From assembly GCA_012295275.1 (NCBI GenBank), contig CM022671.1, positions 7,546,227-7,578,726 of the forward strand: a stretch of 32,500 nt of DNA, given 5' to 3'. The notes under the pieces were generated by a model. It had not been told where the DNA came from. It ran no database searches and saw only the letters and a program-made list of their open reading frames with translations. The stretch comes from Chrysomallon squamiferum. Lineage: Eukaryota; Mollusca; Gastropoda; Neomphalida; Peltospiridae. A program made the translations under genes and the position numbers. Below are positions 22,623 to 32,500 of this stretch, in pieces; positions within the stretch are counted from its first letter, which is position 1; each line of letters begins with the position of its first letter.

Positions 22623-22956
22623 CTGAAAAAACACGACAATGTACAGAATGAATCAGTGACGTGAATCAGTTTTCAGTAATAGGCACAAAGAGAGACACAA
22701 AGAAAAGAAATGAAGGTCGTAGCTTCAGGAAGGATGTAAGAAGAGATATATCCTATCTTAGTAATTAGTCTCTTTTAATGTGTAGAAGTTTATTTGTAGG
22801 AAGACGATGTCTTACTTACAACGTACTCCCAATCCAGTTTATCAGAAGTGTTTTAAAGTGTATGTACACTCATACGAATAAATGGTTTAATACAATTCTT
22901 TATTCTTCCAAGTTATTATTTTACAGTTTTCGGCTGCCTGCCATCATCCGTAATAC

Positions 22957-23142
22957 AAAGTATGACAATATAACAATTAATACTGTTACAGATCATTAGA
23001 ACATCATCACTGTTGCCTTCTTAACTGAAGACGTGACGTCATCGGTTACACAGACGTCATAATAAAGTACGACAATATAAAAATTAATACTGTTACGGAT
23101 CATTAGAACATAGTCATTGTACGCCTTCATAACTGAAGTCGT
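22957..23142. repeat. Tandem duplication, 107-bp period
   Basis: Copy 1 (22957-23034) and copy 2 (23064-23142) share AAAGTATGACAATATAA, AATTAATACTGTTAC, GATCATTAGAACAT and AACTGAAG...CGT in order, with scattered substitutions. Confidence 0.87.
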
Positions 23143-23275
23143 CCACATTGAGATATTGTCCTGTTCCAGACAGAGCTCCACTATTTTTTTTTATGTGTGA
23201 GTTCATGGGAAGGTAATAATTAAAAATCTACAGCTGTTAATCGATATCAAATAACTTATCGGGTTATGTCATCGG

Positions 23276-23277
<2 letters not shown>

Positions 23278-23320
<43 letters not shown>
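23278..23320. repeat. (ATT)n microsatellite
   Basis: About 14 ATT triplets. Confidence 0.95.
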
Positions 23321-23322
<2 letters not shown>

Positions 23323-24205
23323 ATTTATTTCCCGAAGCTAAATTTCATAAAAGACGTCTTGTAGACTGAAAACAGAGAGAGTGTTAGTTAAATATAGCAT
23401 TTCGTTCTTCTTTTCTTACCCAGGTTAAAAGAAACATCTCCTTTTTAATTCAAAAAATAAAACTGCATCGTTGACGTCATTATTCTTGTATGAAAGCATG
23501 TTATCTTTGAAAAGTGTCACGAAAACATGTTTTCCACGCTGTGTTTGTATGAAGACTGCTTTTCGAGAGATTTATATTTTTTATTTTTTTTAAACGAAAC
23601 TTCCGGATCTTACCGATCCCTCCTACAATTTCTTCGCTTGAAATAATTGAGTCAATTAGATCTTAATAACATTTTTTTTTTTATGATTGCCTTGCAGCAT
23701 GCATTAATACTCGTTCCCTTTACTTTATTTTATTTTATTTTAATTTTTTTTTAATTATTATTATTTTATTTTCTCTGTCATTTAAATGTCAAATCAAGTT
23801 TAATCAGTCAGCCTCGATTCCGTGCATGATGTCGTCCTGTCGTTTTAACATGGGAGACTAAAAACAAGGCGCAATGGGACATTTTCCGCACACAAATTTC
23901 TCCGCAAAGATTTTAATTTCGAAAGCTTTTAACTGACAGCAAAGATTTGTATTTTTAGTACTGATCGATATGCTTTCACCAGGAAGTCATGAAGTTTTCG
24001 TGTGTGTGGTAATATAGGAGTTATTTGGCGTACTTAACAATGCTTCCTTTTTCTAGGAAGTAAGTAAATATGTATATTAACGTGAAATACGTACTTTTTT
24101 TTTTTTTTGTAGGTTAATCGCTAACTTCCGCGAAATTAGTTTCCTGTTAGCGGTACTGAGTTCTCTGTAGTGTCCTGAAAGCTACCCTAATTAAATGCAT
24201 ATATA

Positions 24206-24238
<33 letters not shown>

Positions 24239-24456
24239 TATCACTTTACGTGTCAGGTGTCCTATTGTCCGATGTCAGCTTGACCTTTTTGTATCGTAAT
24301 GACATCTCTTTGCTGCAGTTGCATAGACTCTTTACTGCTTAACTCTTTAAGTGCGCACACAGTTTGGTTATTTTCCCGTTCCAGACAATGTCTCCTAACC
24401 GATTATCAATGCCACGGATATATTTCCATGATGGTGTCGTAGATCCCAGGCTTTGA
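23321..24456. other. 5' intron or flank without a recognisable gene
   Basis: AT-rich sequence with T runs and a short TA/GTAT microsatellite near 24199-24238. A perfect TGACGTCA lies at 23472-23479. Confidence 0.55.
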
Positions 24457-24692
24457 ATGTTATGTTATGTTATGTTATGTTATGTTATGTTATGTTATAA
24501 TATGATATGATGTCATATGATATGTTATGATATGATATATATTATATTATGTTATGTTATGCTGTTATGTTATGATATGATATACGTTATGTTGTTATGT
24601 TATGCTATGATATGCTATGCTATGTTAAGTTACGTTATGTTATGTTATGCTATGTTAAGTTACGTTATGTTATGTTATGTTATGTTATGTTA
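24457..24692. repeat. TATGT pentanucleotide array
   Basis: GTTAT/TATGT units over about 235 bp with variants GATAT, GCTAT and ACGTT. Confidence 0.93.
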
Positions 24693-24699
24693 AATTAGA

Positions 24700-25400
24700 T
24701 ATTTTATTTTATTTTTATTTTATTTTTTAAATTAAACAGTTAGTTTTGTTACACTTTGACACTCGGACTGTTTAGACTATGCTTTGTTACTTGAGTATTT
24801 TACGCGCACTTATTTGCTATGAAATTATATATATTTGTCTATTTATGGGAATTTATTTTTTTTTTTTTTATTTTAAAAATTATTCTACTGTCTTTGTGTG
24901 CGTATGATTGTTGTGATGTGCGTATATATTTACAAAAACCTTTTAAAAATATTATTTTCAAAATTGTTGATGGTGTTATTGTAACTTTTGGTATCAGTAT
25001 AATCTAAATAGTATTTTCTTTTTTTTTTTTTTTTTACGATTTGTTTAGTGTCTTTTTTTTCTCTTTTTATTATTTTTTTTTTTTCTTCTTCTTCTTCATT
25101 TTGTTTTTTCAAGATATTTTAACCTTCAGATCTTTGGCAACAAATGTCTTTAATTCTGTTAAGGCAAAAAAATAATAATCTATTAATTTCATAAAATCCC
25201 TGTTGTATGATATTACTTTTTAAAAAAAGAGAATCTGACGTAAAATGGAATGTTTTTAAAAGAATGAAAACAGGTTAAATCTTTATTCATGGTAAAAAAA
25301 AAAAAAATGAAAAAAGTCAGTGAACTACATTTAAAGTGCAAGGAATCTTGAGTAATAGTGTTTGTTTTCACAAATATGTCAATCACAATAAGGGGGAAAA
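24700..25400. other. AT-rich sequence with T and A tracts
   Basis: T-rich sequence (24840-24870 and 25019-25100) and A-rich patches. No gene seen. Confidence 0.6.
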
Positions 25401-25403
25401 GGA

Positions 25404-25409
25404 ATGTGT

Positions 25410-25465
<56 letters not shown>
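25404..25465. repeat. (GT)n microsatellite
   Basis: About 30 GT units with one TC interruption near the start. Confidence 0.96.
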
Positions 25466-25468
<3 letters not shown>

Positions 25469-25617
25469 CGAGCGACAAACGAGAGAAAGAGAGAGAATAT
25501 TTAATATAATGTTAATTTAAAATTTTAAGGAGACGTAAATTGCATGGTTTTGTTAACTATACATAAATTCAGAAAATAAATTATAAAAAAAAAAAGCAAA
25601 TTAAAAAACCTCAAAAT

Positions 25618-25637
25618 CACACACACACACACACACA
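25618..25637. repeat. (CA)n short microsatellite
   Basis: About 10 CA units. Confidence 0.9.
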
Positions 25638-26341
25638 TGAAATGAAAAAAAATATATTAAAAAAAATAAGATGAAATTATTATGTATCTTATCTTGTTAA
25701 AATGCATTAAATGTTTTATACTGCTTTTAAAAACGAATATGACGTAATAAATCCCAATAAACTTGTCAAAGTCAAGCTTTTTAAATACCATATTGTACAT
25801 TTGTTCACTAACAAAAAACACCAGGGCTCGGACCATTTTCAAAATGGCGGCATTCAAGTGCTTCTCTCTCTTTTTTCCTCCCATTTTGTTTTTCTTATTT
25901 TTCTCCTTATCATTTTATTGCCTTTTTTTTTTTTTTTTTTATTGTGATAGACGACAGGCTGGTCAGAACAACAGTATAATAACAATAATAATCTGAAACA
26001 ATAAAAATTTATTATCAGACTATTTCTTCGTGTTGCCAAAAGAACGCTCTGATAAGCAGAAAGTGTGATGACCTCGTTAATCTGCTACGCTTCTGAAGCC
26101 TTTATTTGTAACTAATGACTGTTCAATATACTATTTATCTGTTTATGTGCTTCTGACGGAAGAAAGATTTTGTCTTCCGTGTGATAATAATGCTAATAAG
26201 TTATTATCACAGGTTTTTAATCAATGTGGGTTGCTTTGATGTGATCTGAGAGATGATGACGATAATAATGATATATGTTAATGATAAAGGCAGCGCTGTG
26301 TAATAGAGTGCATTAGCACCGAGTTCAGTAAATACAGGGTG

Positions 26342-26530
26342 GATGGGTGTGTGTGTTTGTGTGTGTGTGTGGATATGTACATATATACACAAAATATATA
26401 TGTACAAATGCATGTTATGTTTGTATATATATATATATATGTATGTATGGTTGTCTGTACGACTGCATGTGTATAAGTATATATGCGTGTAATGTTGTGG
26501 TTCTTACATACACATGTATGCATGTTTGTA
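26342..26530. repeat. GT/AT/ATGT compound microsatellite
   Basis: GT units, then TATA and ATGTATGT units. Cys/Tyr/Val-rich frames here are artefacts. Confidence 0.9.
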
Positions 26531-26589
26531 TTTAAACCTTACATAATTAAAATAAAAATTAAAATTATGAACTTGTTTATTATTTACAT

Positions 26590-27700
26590 AAAATTAAAAT
26601 AAGTGGATTAAAACCAAGGCGTTTCTTAAAATAGCATCAGCACGACAGGATCAACAATCGTTTTCTCGCTTTCAAGATAAACGCATCATTTTGCACGACG
26701 CGGAAGTGATGCCGATAAACTGCTTGTTGATTCTAAAAATCTAACCCGTCTTCGTTTGAAAAAGCTGGAACATCAGTACGACATGACGCTATTAAATCAA
26801 GGGCCTGTTCTGCCATTCAGCGACTAACGACTTCGTGCTAACAACGCTAAATGTCATCTCGTAAAATCTCGTGCTGTTACGCGCAGACCGCAAAATATCC
26901 GTGATTCAGTGTAAACACTTAGCACTGAGATGAAAGACGCCAGGAAGTAACCACCACGGCGACAGTCTTTTTTTTTTTTTTTTTTTTTTCTTTTTCTTTT
27001 CTTTTTCTTTAGCGATACGAACACTTATTCAGTTACTTGTGCGCTTGTCGCAACACGTGAAATAAACGTCTGTTGGTTCTAGTGGTTTCAGATTTGGACA
27101 CTAACGTGTTCAAATTATGTCACATGACCCCGAAGACAAAAAAAAAAAGAAAGAGGCTATTTTAAAGACTGGTTCTCACCAGTTATTGTCATTTCTCACA
27201 ATGCTTAAACGTTTTATCATGAGAAAAGATATTTATGTGCATGAAGTCAATTAGACAATTTTATAAGCCAAATAAATCAAATTTCATCCATTTTCTTGTT
27301 GTTGTTGTTTTTTTAAGTTACGCCACTAAATAAACAATCATCCTCAAAAAAAAAAAAAATAAAACAAAAAAAACACAAAACGCATAACTGGAATAATAAA
27401 TCAAAACATTATTCCCCAGAACTCGGATTAAATTTGTGCGCATGCGTAATCTAAATTAGGTTAGTAGCGCTCATGTCGTTCGACAGTGTTCGAGCGGCGG
27501 AAAATCGCGACATTTTAAAAAATGAAATTCTTCTGGTTTACATAATGACATTTGAGTGCAGATTTTTCTCCAATACCTTTGTTATGCACTCAAACCAGCA
27601 TTTAATTTGTCTGTTTTGACATACAAACAAGCATCGGGAAATCTTAATTTCATGATCCTCTTAAATTTACTGTCGCAGATCCGATACCTTCGTTTAATTC
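26590..27700. other. Non-repetitive flank without a recognisable gene
   Basis: More balanced base composition than the surroundings between about 26600 and 26960, plus a poly-T near 26970-26989. I found no conserved motif or exon here. Confidence 0.5.
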
Positions 27701-27710
27701 GCTTACAACT

Positions 27711-27783
27711 CAAAAAAAAAAAAAAAAAAATAATAATAATAATAAAAAAAAAAAAAAAAAAAAAAAAAAAATAAAAAAAAAAA
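27711..27783. repeat. A-rich tract
   Basis: Long A runs interrupted by TAATAAT. The Lys-rich open frame end here is an artefact. Confidence 0.93.
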
Positions 27784-28214
27784 TTATTAGCGTTGTCAAT
27801 CTATATTACTTTGAAAAATCGTTCTGAAAGGACGAGTTCAGTGGTGACAATAAAGTAGATTTTGTTAAGACAGTCCAGCACTTGAAAATGAAAAATGGAA
27901 AGATTTTCTATACAATCAATAGTACTTGTCGGTTTACAGTTGATTAACAAGAGGTTTTTAGTCATCGTTCGCGCTAATACTTATCAATTAGGACCAGCTG
28001 TGGAGGACGCAGAACATCCCACGAACTACGATTAGCACTGGTCACTGTTTTAATGAAACTATCGTAAGCTTTCTGCTGAAGCACCGGATTAACCACTGAC
28101 GTAGTACAGATGTAGACATGCGTTGCACATAATCGGTCATTTGGTGCTGGGAAAGATCGATATCGCTTACGTAGAAATTATTATATCATAACCCTACGAT
28201 GATGAGATTGCTGA

Positions 28215-28272
28215 TGCTACTACCACTGCTATTACTGCTTTGCTGCTGCCACTACTACTATACTGCCACTAT

Positions 28273-28308
<36 letters not shown>

Positions 28309-28440
28309 AAATAATAATAATAACAGTAGTAGTAGTTGGTGTTGTAATAACAGTTGTAGTGGTAGCAGTAGTAGCAGTAGTAATAGTAATTAAAGATAAT
28401 AATAATAATAATAGTAGTAGTAGTAGTAATAGTAATATTA
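28215..28440. repeat. CTA array followed by an inverted TAG array
   Basis: ACT triplets to about 28307, then AAT, then AGT/TAG triplets from about 28326. The two arms are complementary and could form a hairpin with a loop of about 20 bp. Confidence 0.88.
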
Positions 28441-29362
28441 ACAACAGCAACAAACTTAATGCATTTTATTAAAACACAACAAACTAAATGCAGTTTACTA
28501 TTTACATACCATATGTCTTCTTTGTATAATGAAATTATGCAAGGAGTCATTTGCTGCAACAACTGCATAGGCAACTCTTATCGATTAGCAGCAAGGAGTT
28601 CACTAAATACACCTCCCCATTGTTAGGAAATTATACACAAAGCTGTTGATAAACTAAACGTAGGACAGCGAATCCAATGTCAGATAAACTAATATGACAT
28701 CAGACCCTGTAACCAGCCACGGGATATGAAATAATATTCATTACCTAATTCTTCAGAGGAAGCCTCATAATTATATGCAAAATTTAATTTATCAGCAAGA
28801 TATCTTACGTACGATCCAACAGACAGGGCAGCATAAACCACGGAATTTTTAATAAATCATTCAAATTGGAAATAATCAAAGAGCTTTGACTATGATCCTT
28901 CTTGCTGTCGTTGTTGAACCTGAGACAAGCCTGCCTGTTACTCGCTTCTGTTTCGAAAGCCGACGTAACAAACGGTAAAAGATCTGTGTCATTTCTTTTG
29001 CGTGCTGCGGTGTTTAAGGACCTCTCAGTTTGATAAATCGAGTCAGGTAAAGTAATGTCAGTTCTCGTTATTGCCGTAATAACAGAATTACCCTCGCGAC
29101 ACGAAGCTAAAAGCTAGGACCTTTGGTAAGGCACGACATTTCTTTTTGCGGATGAAATAGTTCACATCAAGCACGAAAACAGATGATCTGGTCATATGTC
29201 TTTGTCTTTGCGACGTCTTTCGGTTTATCCTTGTTTTGGCTGATCAATGGTTTCGTTGTTTTCCTGTTTTCTTGTATAAAAAACAAGTTTCTCCTCGTAT
29301 ATATTGATTATTACTGGATTTTTCACCAGTTTTGTTGTTGTTTGCATCAGCTGTTTCTGTAA
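28441..29362. other. Less repetitive flank without a confirmed gene
   Basis: No repeats of note. It holds one open minus-strand stretch (28809-29106) ending at a GTAAGAT donor-like site, discussed as a weak upstream-exon candidate. Confidence 0.45.
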
Positions 29363-29437
29363 GCATTTTTTTTATATATATATTTATTTTAATATATATT
29401 TTATTCATCTAGTTTTGTCTCTCTTTAACGGTATTAT

Positions 29438-29456
29438 TTTTTTTTTTTTTTTTTTT
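29438..29456. repeat. Poly-T tract
   Basis: A run of about 19 T. Confidence 0.9.
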
Positions 29457-29630
29457 GCATTTTTTCTCCATTACCGATTCCTTATAAAATTTATTTCACC
29501 TTTGCGTTTCTGTATCTCTTCATATCCCCCCACACACACACACTTTGATCCCTAGACATGTATCGACCCCACTGGATAGTACTATCGATCCCCAGCGGTC
29601 GATATCGATCACATTACCGACTTCTGGTCT

Positions 29631-29752
29631 AAATAAATTATTTTAACTGTGACCAAAATACGTGCACGCGTATAGCCTCATTTAAATCAATTGTTTTAAC
29701 TCGGACCAAAGTAACGTACACGGAGATAGCCAGGTTTGAATAAATTGTCACA
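29631..29752. repeat. Two diverged tandem copies (~53 bp)
   Basis: AAATAAATTATTTTAACTGT followed by GACCAAAATACG and ATAGCC is repeated as AAATCAATTGTTTTAACTCG, GACCAAAGTAACG and ATAGCC. The TTTTAACT anchors are at 29641 and 29694, and a third partial start follows near 29735. Confidence 0.75.
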
Positions 29753-29936
29753 GAAGCCTAATTATTTCTTTCGTTCATTTCGTGATGTCTAGACAAATTT
29801 ATTCTCACAGTTGCAGGCTAAAAAGTTATAATTAAACGTAAATGCTGTGTATTCGATACGTCTTTACATCAGTCGAGCAGGTTTTACGAATTCGTGAACT
29901 ATTTAAAGAGTCTCAGACTTTATTTTATCTAGGAGT

Positions 29937-30042
<106 letters not shown>

Positions 30043-30278
30043 AAAAATATATATTTCATAATTTTTGTGAATTAAAAACTTTTCCCACATGACTGACGGC
30101 GTTATAACAAATGTATTATTATTTAGTTCGTGATGAACAAACAGAACATGACAGAAAATATGGGCACTAAATAAACACAATAATAATAAAAAAAAAAACA
30201 AATTCTATACGGTATGTGGAAATTAATTTCAGATCCAAAAGGTTTTCTCTGAAAATACGGAAAATAGGCAGACACAAT

Positions 30279-30417
30279 GTTTTATTATTATTATTTTAAC
30301 TGTTGTTGTTGTTGTTTCTTTACTATTGTTGTTGTTGTTGTTATTGTTATTTTTGTTGTTGTTATTATTATTATTATTATTATTATCATTATTATTATTA
30401 TTATTTTTATTGTTATT

Positions 30418-30453
<36 letters not shown>

Positions 30454-30480
30454 TATTTATTTTTTTATTATTATTATTGT
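30279..30480. repeat. TTG / ATT triplet array
   Basis: TTA, TTG and ATT triplet runs over 200 bp. Confidence 0.93.
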
Positions 30481-30489
30481 CGTAGTTGT

Positions 30490-31080
30490 TGCTGTTCCTG
30501 CCGTTAATGTATCTTTATTACTAAATTATCATTCACCCTTCGAAAATTACATTCTCGGTAACGACGACATTCATCTTTTTCTGAAATCTCTGTTTCTCCC
30601 GGGACACAAACTCGTACACACTGATAATTATTAGTTAGTCAGAAACAGTTTCAGTCACATTTTAAATAACAGACAGTAATGTCTTTTGTCAGACACAAAA
30701 AAAATAACATCTCAAATCCTCACAAAACAGAAAAATGTTCAGATAAACGCCTTTTATACTGAACTTTAAACGACACGAAAGAATCAAAACAAAAACATCA
30801 ACTTCATACAGATAATCATAGATATGGTTCACAAGAAAGCGTGGTATATTGGAACTCTGTGACAAATCAACGTCTGTTATTTTCGTTATAATACTACAGG
30901 AGGTAACGTTTAAGTTACTGCAAACGACAAAACTCAAGTATATCTATTAGTTTTGATTTTGTACAGATCTGACATAAAGTAAAGGTCCATATGTATTTTG
31001 AGGATACATTTACGTAGAAAATTACCTTAAAAGAACAATATGTGACAAACATCGCCATAACTTTTAATGCCATCTGTGTC
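30490..31080. other. Flank without a recognisable gene
   Basis: AT-rich sequence with no motif-bearing frame on either strand. Confidence 0.55.
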
Positions 31081-31084
31081 TTTT

Positions 31085-31127
<43 letters not shown>

Positions 31128-31128
31128 G

Positions 31129-31214
<86 letters not shown>
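31085..31214. repeat. (GATA)n microsatellite
   Basis: About 32 GATA units with a single GGTA variant near 31127. Confidence 0.97.
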
Positions 31215-31420
31215 CAGAAAAGATATAGATCGACATCAACTGTTCACTGTTAAAATATATATTAGTATATATCGACATAAAGATAATGCTATATATAGAT
31301 CATTACTGTCTACTATTTTATATATATATCGACAGTTTACTATATTTGTCGTTATATAAAATAATATATATTTTCTATTATATATATATATATATATATA
31401 TATCGCTATAGAGATAACAA
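31215..31420. repeat. AT-rich degenerate repeat with (TA)n
   Basis: TATATCGACA-like phrases recur, with a (TA)n run near 31380-31401. Confidence 0.8.
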
Positions 31421-32500
31421 TATATGCAATACATCGACACCAACTGTTTACTATTACAAATATCAATAAACCGATAAAGATATACACTTTTGTAACATCA
31501 GCAATACATCTGTAGATGCAAAGATTCAGTGAGACAAATCTGCAATTGTTTAATAACATGATCACATCTCCGATTTCATAGTGACGTAATTTAATATCTT
31601 TTCAAAGCCAGTTACATCAGATGAGAGTAAAACAAACGGAATTAAGAAAGAAAAAGAAAAAAAACATTCTCGATTGAAATTTAATTTAAATTTAAATTTG
31701 CAAAACCTATCAGGCCAAAAAAAAAAAAAAAATAATAAATGACAAAAATAAACTCTTTGTCCCAAGAAGCAACGGTTCGTGTTGACAAGTTGTGCATATC
31801 AATGATCCATCTATTAAACATACGATGCAAGATATCTTACAGATAGGACAGGTTAATATCAGTAATGCAACAGATCATTCAAACACACTGACTCGATATT
31901 ATTAAATCATTCTCGATTTGTTGAAACTGTTAAAACACTCGTGACAAGCTAGCGTGAAGTATTTAAACTGTCATTTAGTTTTGAAGAAGAAACTTGGATT
32001 GGGCTTTGAAAGATTCGATTTATTGTGGAGGTTTTTGTTTTTTCAAAATTAATGCGGTCGTAACTGAGCAGACATACAAATGGCGTTCCACTAAATGAAA
32101 ATATATAGCCGAGCACTTTGTTTAGAGAAAAAGTAATGCGAAGTGTCACACATGATTACACCTTCATTTACAGCGAATCTCGGCATGCTAGCATGTTGTC
32201 GTAAGTCATAAGTTCAGTGTTTGTCAGAGACACGCGGTGACTTTAAAGTCGTAATTAAAGAATGTTGTTCAGACTCCATGCAACGTTTCTGACGCAGCTG
32301 AACGCAGAATCTAACTGCGAAGTCTAATCAGACGTGGAAAAAAAAAAAACCGCATGAAGGATATTCAATCCTAAATACATATTTGCCAATATGCACAAAT
32401 ACTAAATGTCCACACAAAAAAATGAAGAAAGTCAAAGATTAGTGTGCAATGACATATCGCGATGATTAACGTCGCCTGTTGAAATTTTTTTTCAAAGGTT
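31421..32500. other. Flank without a recognisable gene
   Basis: Unique-looking AT-rich sequence with an A run near 31716-31731. Splice-like signals occur near 31848 and 32174, but no convincing coding segment is attached to them. Confidence 0.5.

Noticed and set aside
22813-22870. Minus-strand segment ending at a GTAAGT donor just upstream of exon 1
   Set aside because: No pyrimidine tract before the possible acceptor, and hydrophobic residues fall out of register with the LRR pattern.
31848-31895. Minus-strand segment ending CTATCT before GTAAGAT, resembling the end of an LRR exon
   Set aside because: The frame has a stop only 13 codons upstream and no acceptor in between. It would need to be a first exon starting at an ATG, with no signal peptide.
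32174-32250. Plus-strand 27-nt micro-exon between TTTACAG and GTAAGT, and a minus-strand 69-nt LRR-exon-sized segment
   Set aside because: The plus micro-exon has no partner exons. The minus segment has a poor acceptor and a weak GTAAAT donor, and its residues do not match the LRR consensus.

Overview
This window looks like intron-dominated genomic DNA from an animal, most likely an invertebrate. It is AT-rich and full of simple repeats: GATA/GACA, TTTA, CTA, ATT, GA, CA, TATGT and long A or T tracts. It contains no bacterial-style operons and no long open frames that are not repeat-driven. The one gene I can support lies on the minus strand and is spread over about 22.6 kb as very short exons. 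A mollusc or another lophotrochozoan would fit this style of sequence, but nothing here proves the taxon.

The gene encodes a leucine-rich-repeat (LRR) protein. Ten exons can be read, in transcript order: 22622-22539, 22146-22075, 17840-17769, 12370-12299, 6451-6380, 6178-6101, 5716-5645, 5300-5229, 4771-4703, and 20 to beyond base 1. Each carries one LRR unit of 23 to 28 codons. Each has an AG acceptor and a GT donor, and each is bounded by phase-2 introns, so the joined reading frame is continuous. One LRR per phase-2 exon is the known architecture of LRR-containing G-protein-coupled receptors (LGRs, relaxin-receptor-like, molluscan GRL101-like) and of some other secreted or membrane LRR proteins. 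The window holds neither the amino-terminal cap or LDLa region nor the seven-helix region, so the exact family is open. The gene continues off the left edge. Its 5' part must lie to the right of 22622, in this window or beyond it.

Layout: 1-20 is the start of the tenth exon. 21-4702 is an intron holding a GATA/GACA array, CTA-rich minisatellites and a TTTA array. 4703-6451 is a compact block of five exons with introns of 201 to 457 bp. 6452-12298 is an intron with CTA arrays, a short inverted-repeat transposon at 8829-9139, CT and GAA arrays, and a tandem duplication. 12299-12370 is an exon. 12371-17768 is an intron with AAT/GAT arrays and degenerate tandem repeats. 17769-17840 is an exon. 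17841-22074 is an intron with a 42-bp minisatellite. 22075-22622 holds two exons. 22623-32500 is the 5' intron or flank, where I find no convincing exon.

No tRNA, rRNA, CRISPR array, autonomous transposase or viral gene was recognised. Nothing here qualifies as a clearly new system. The most interesting items are the fully modular LRR exon set, the complementary TTTA/TAAA arrays around one exon, the small transposon, and a cluster of perfect TGACGTCA palindromes.
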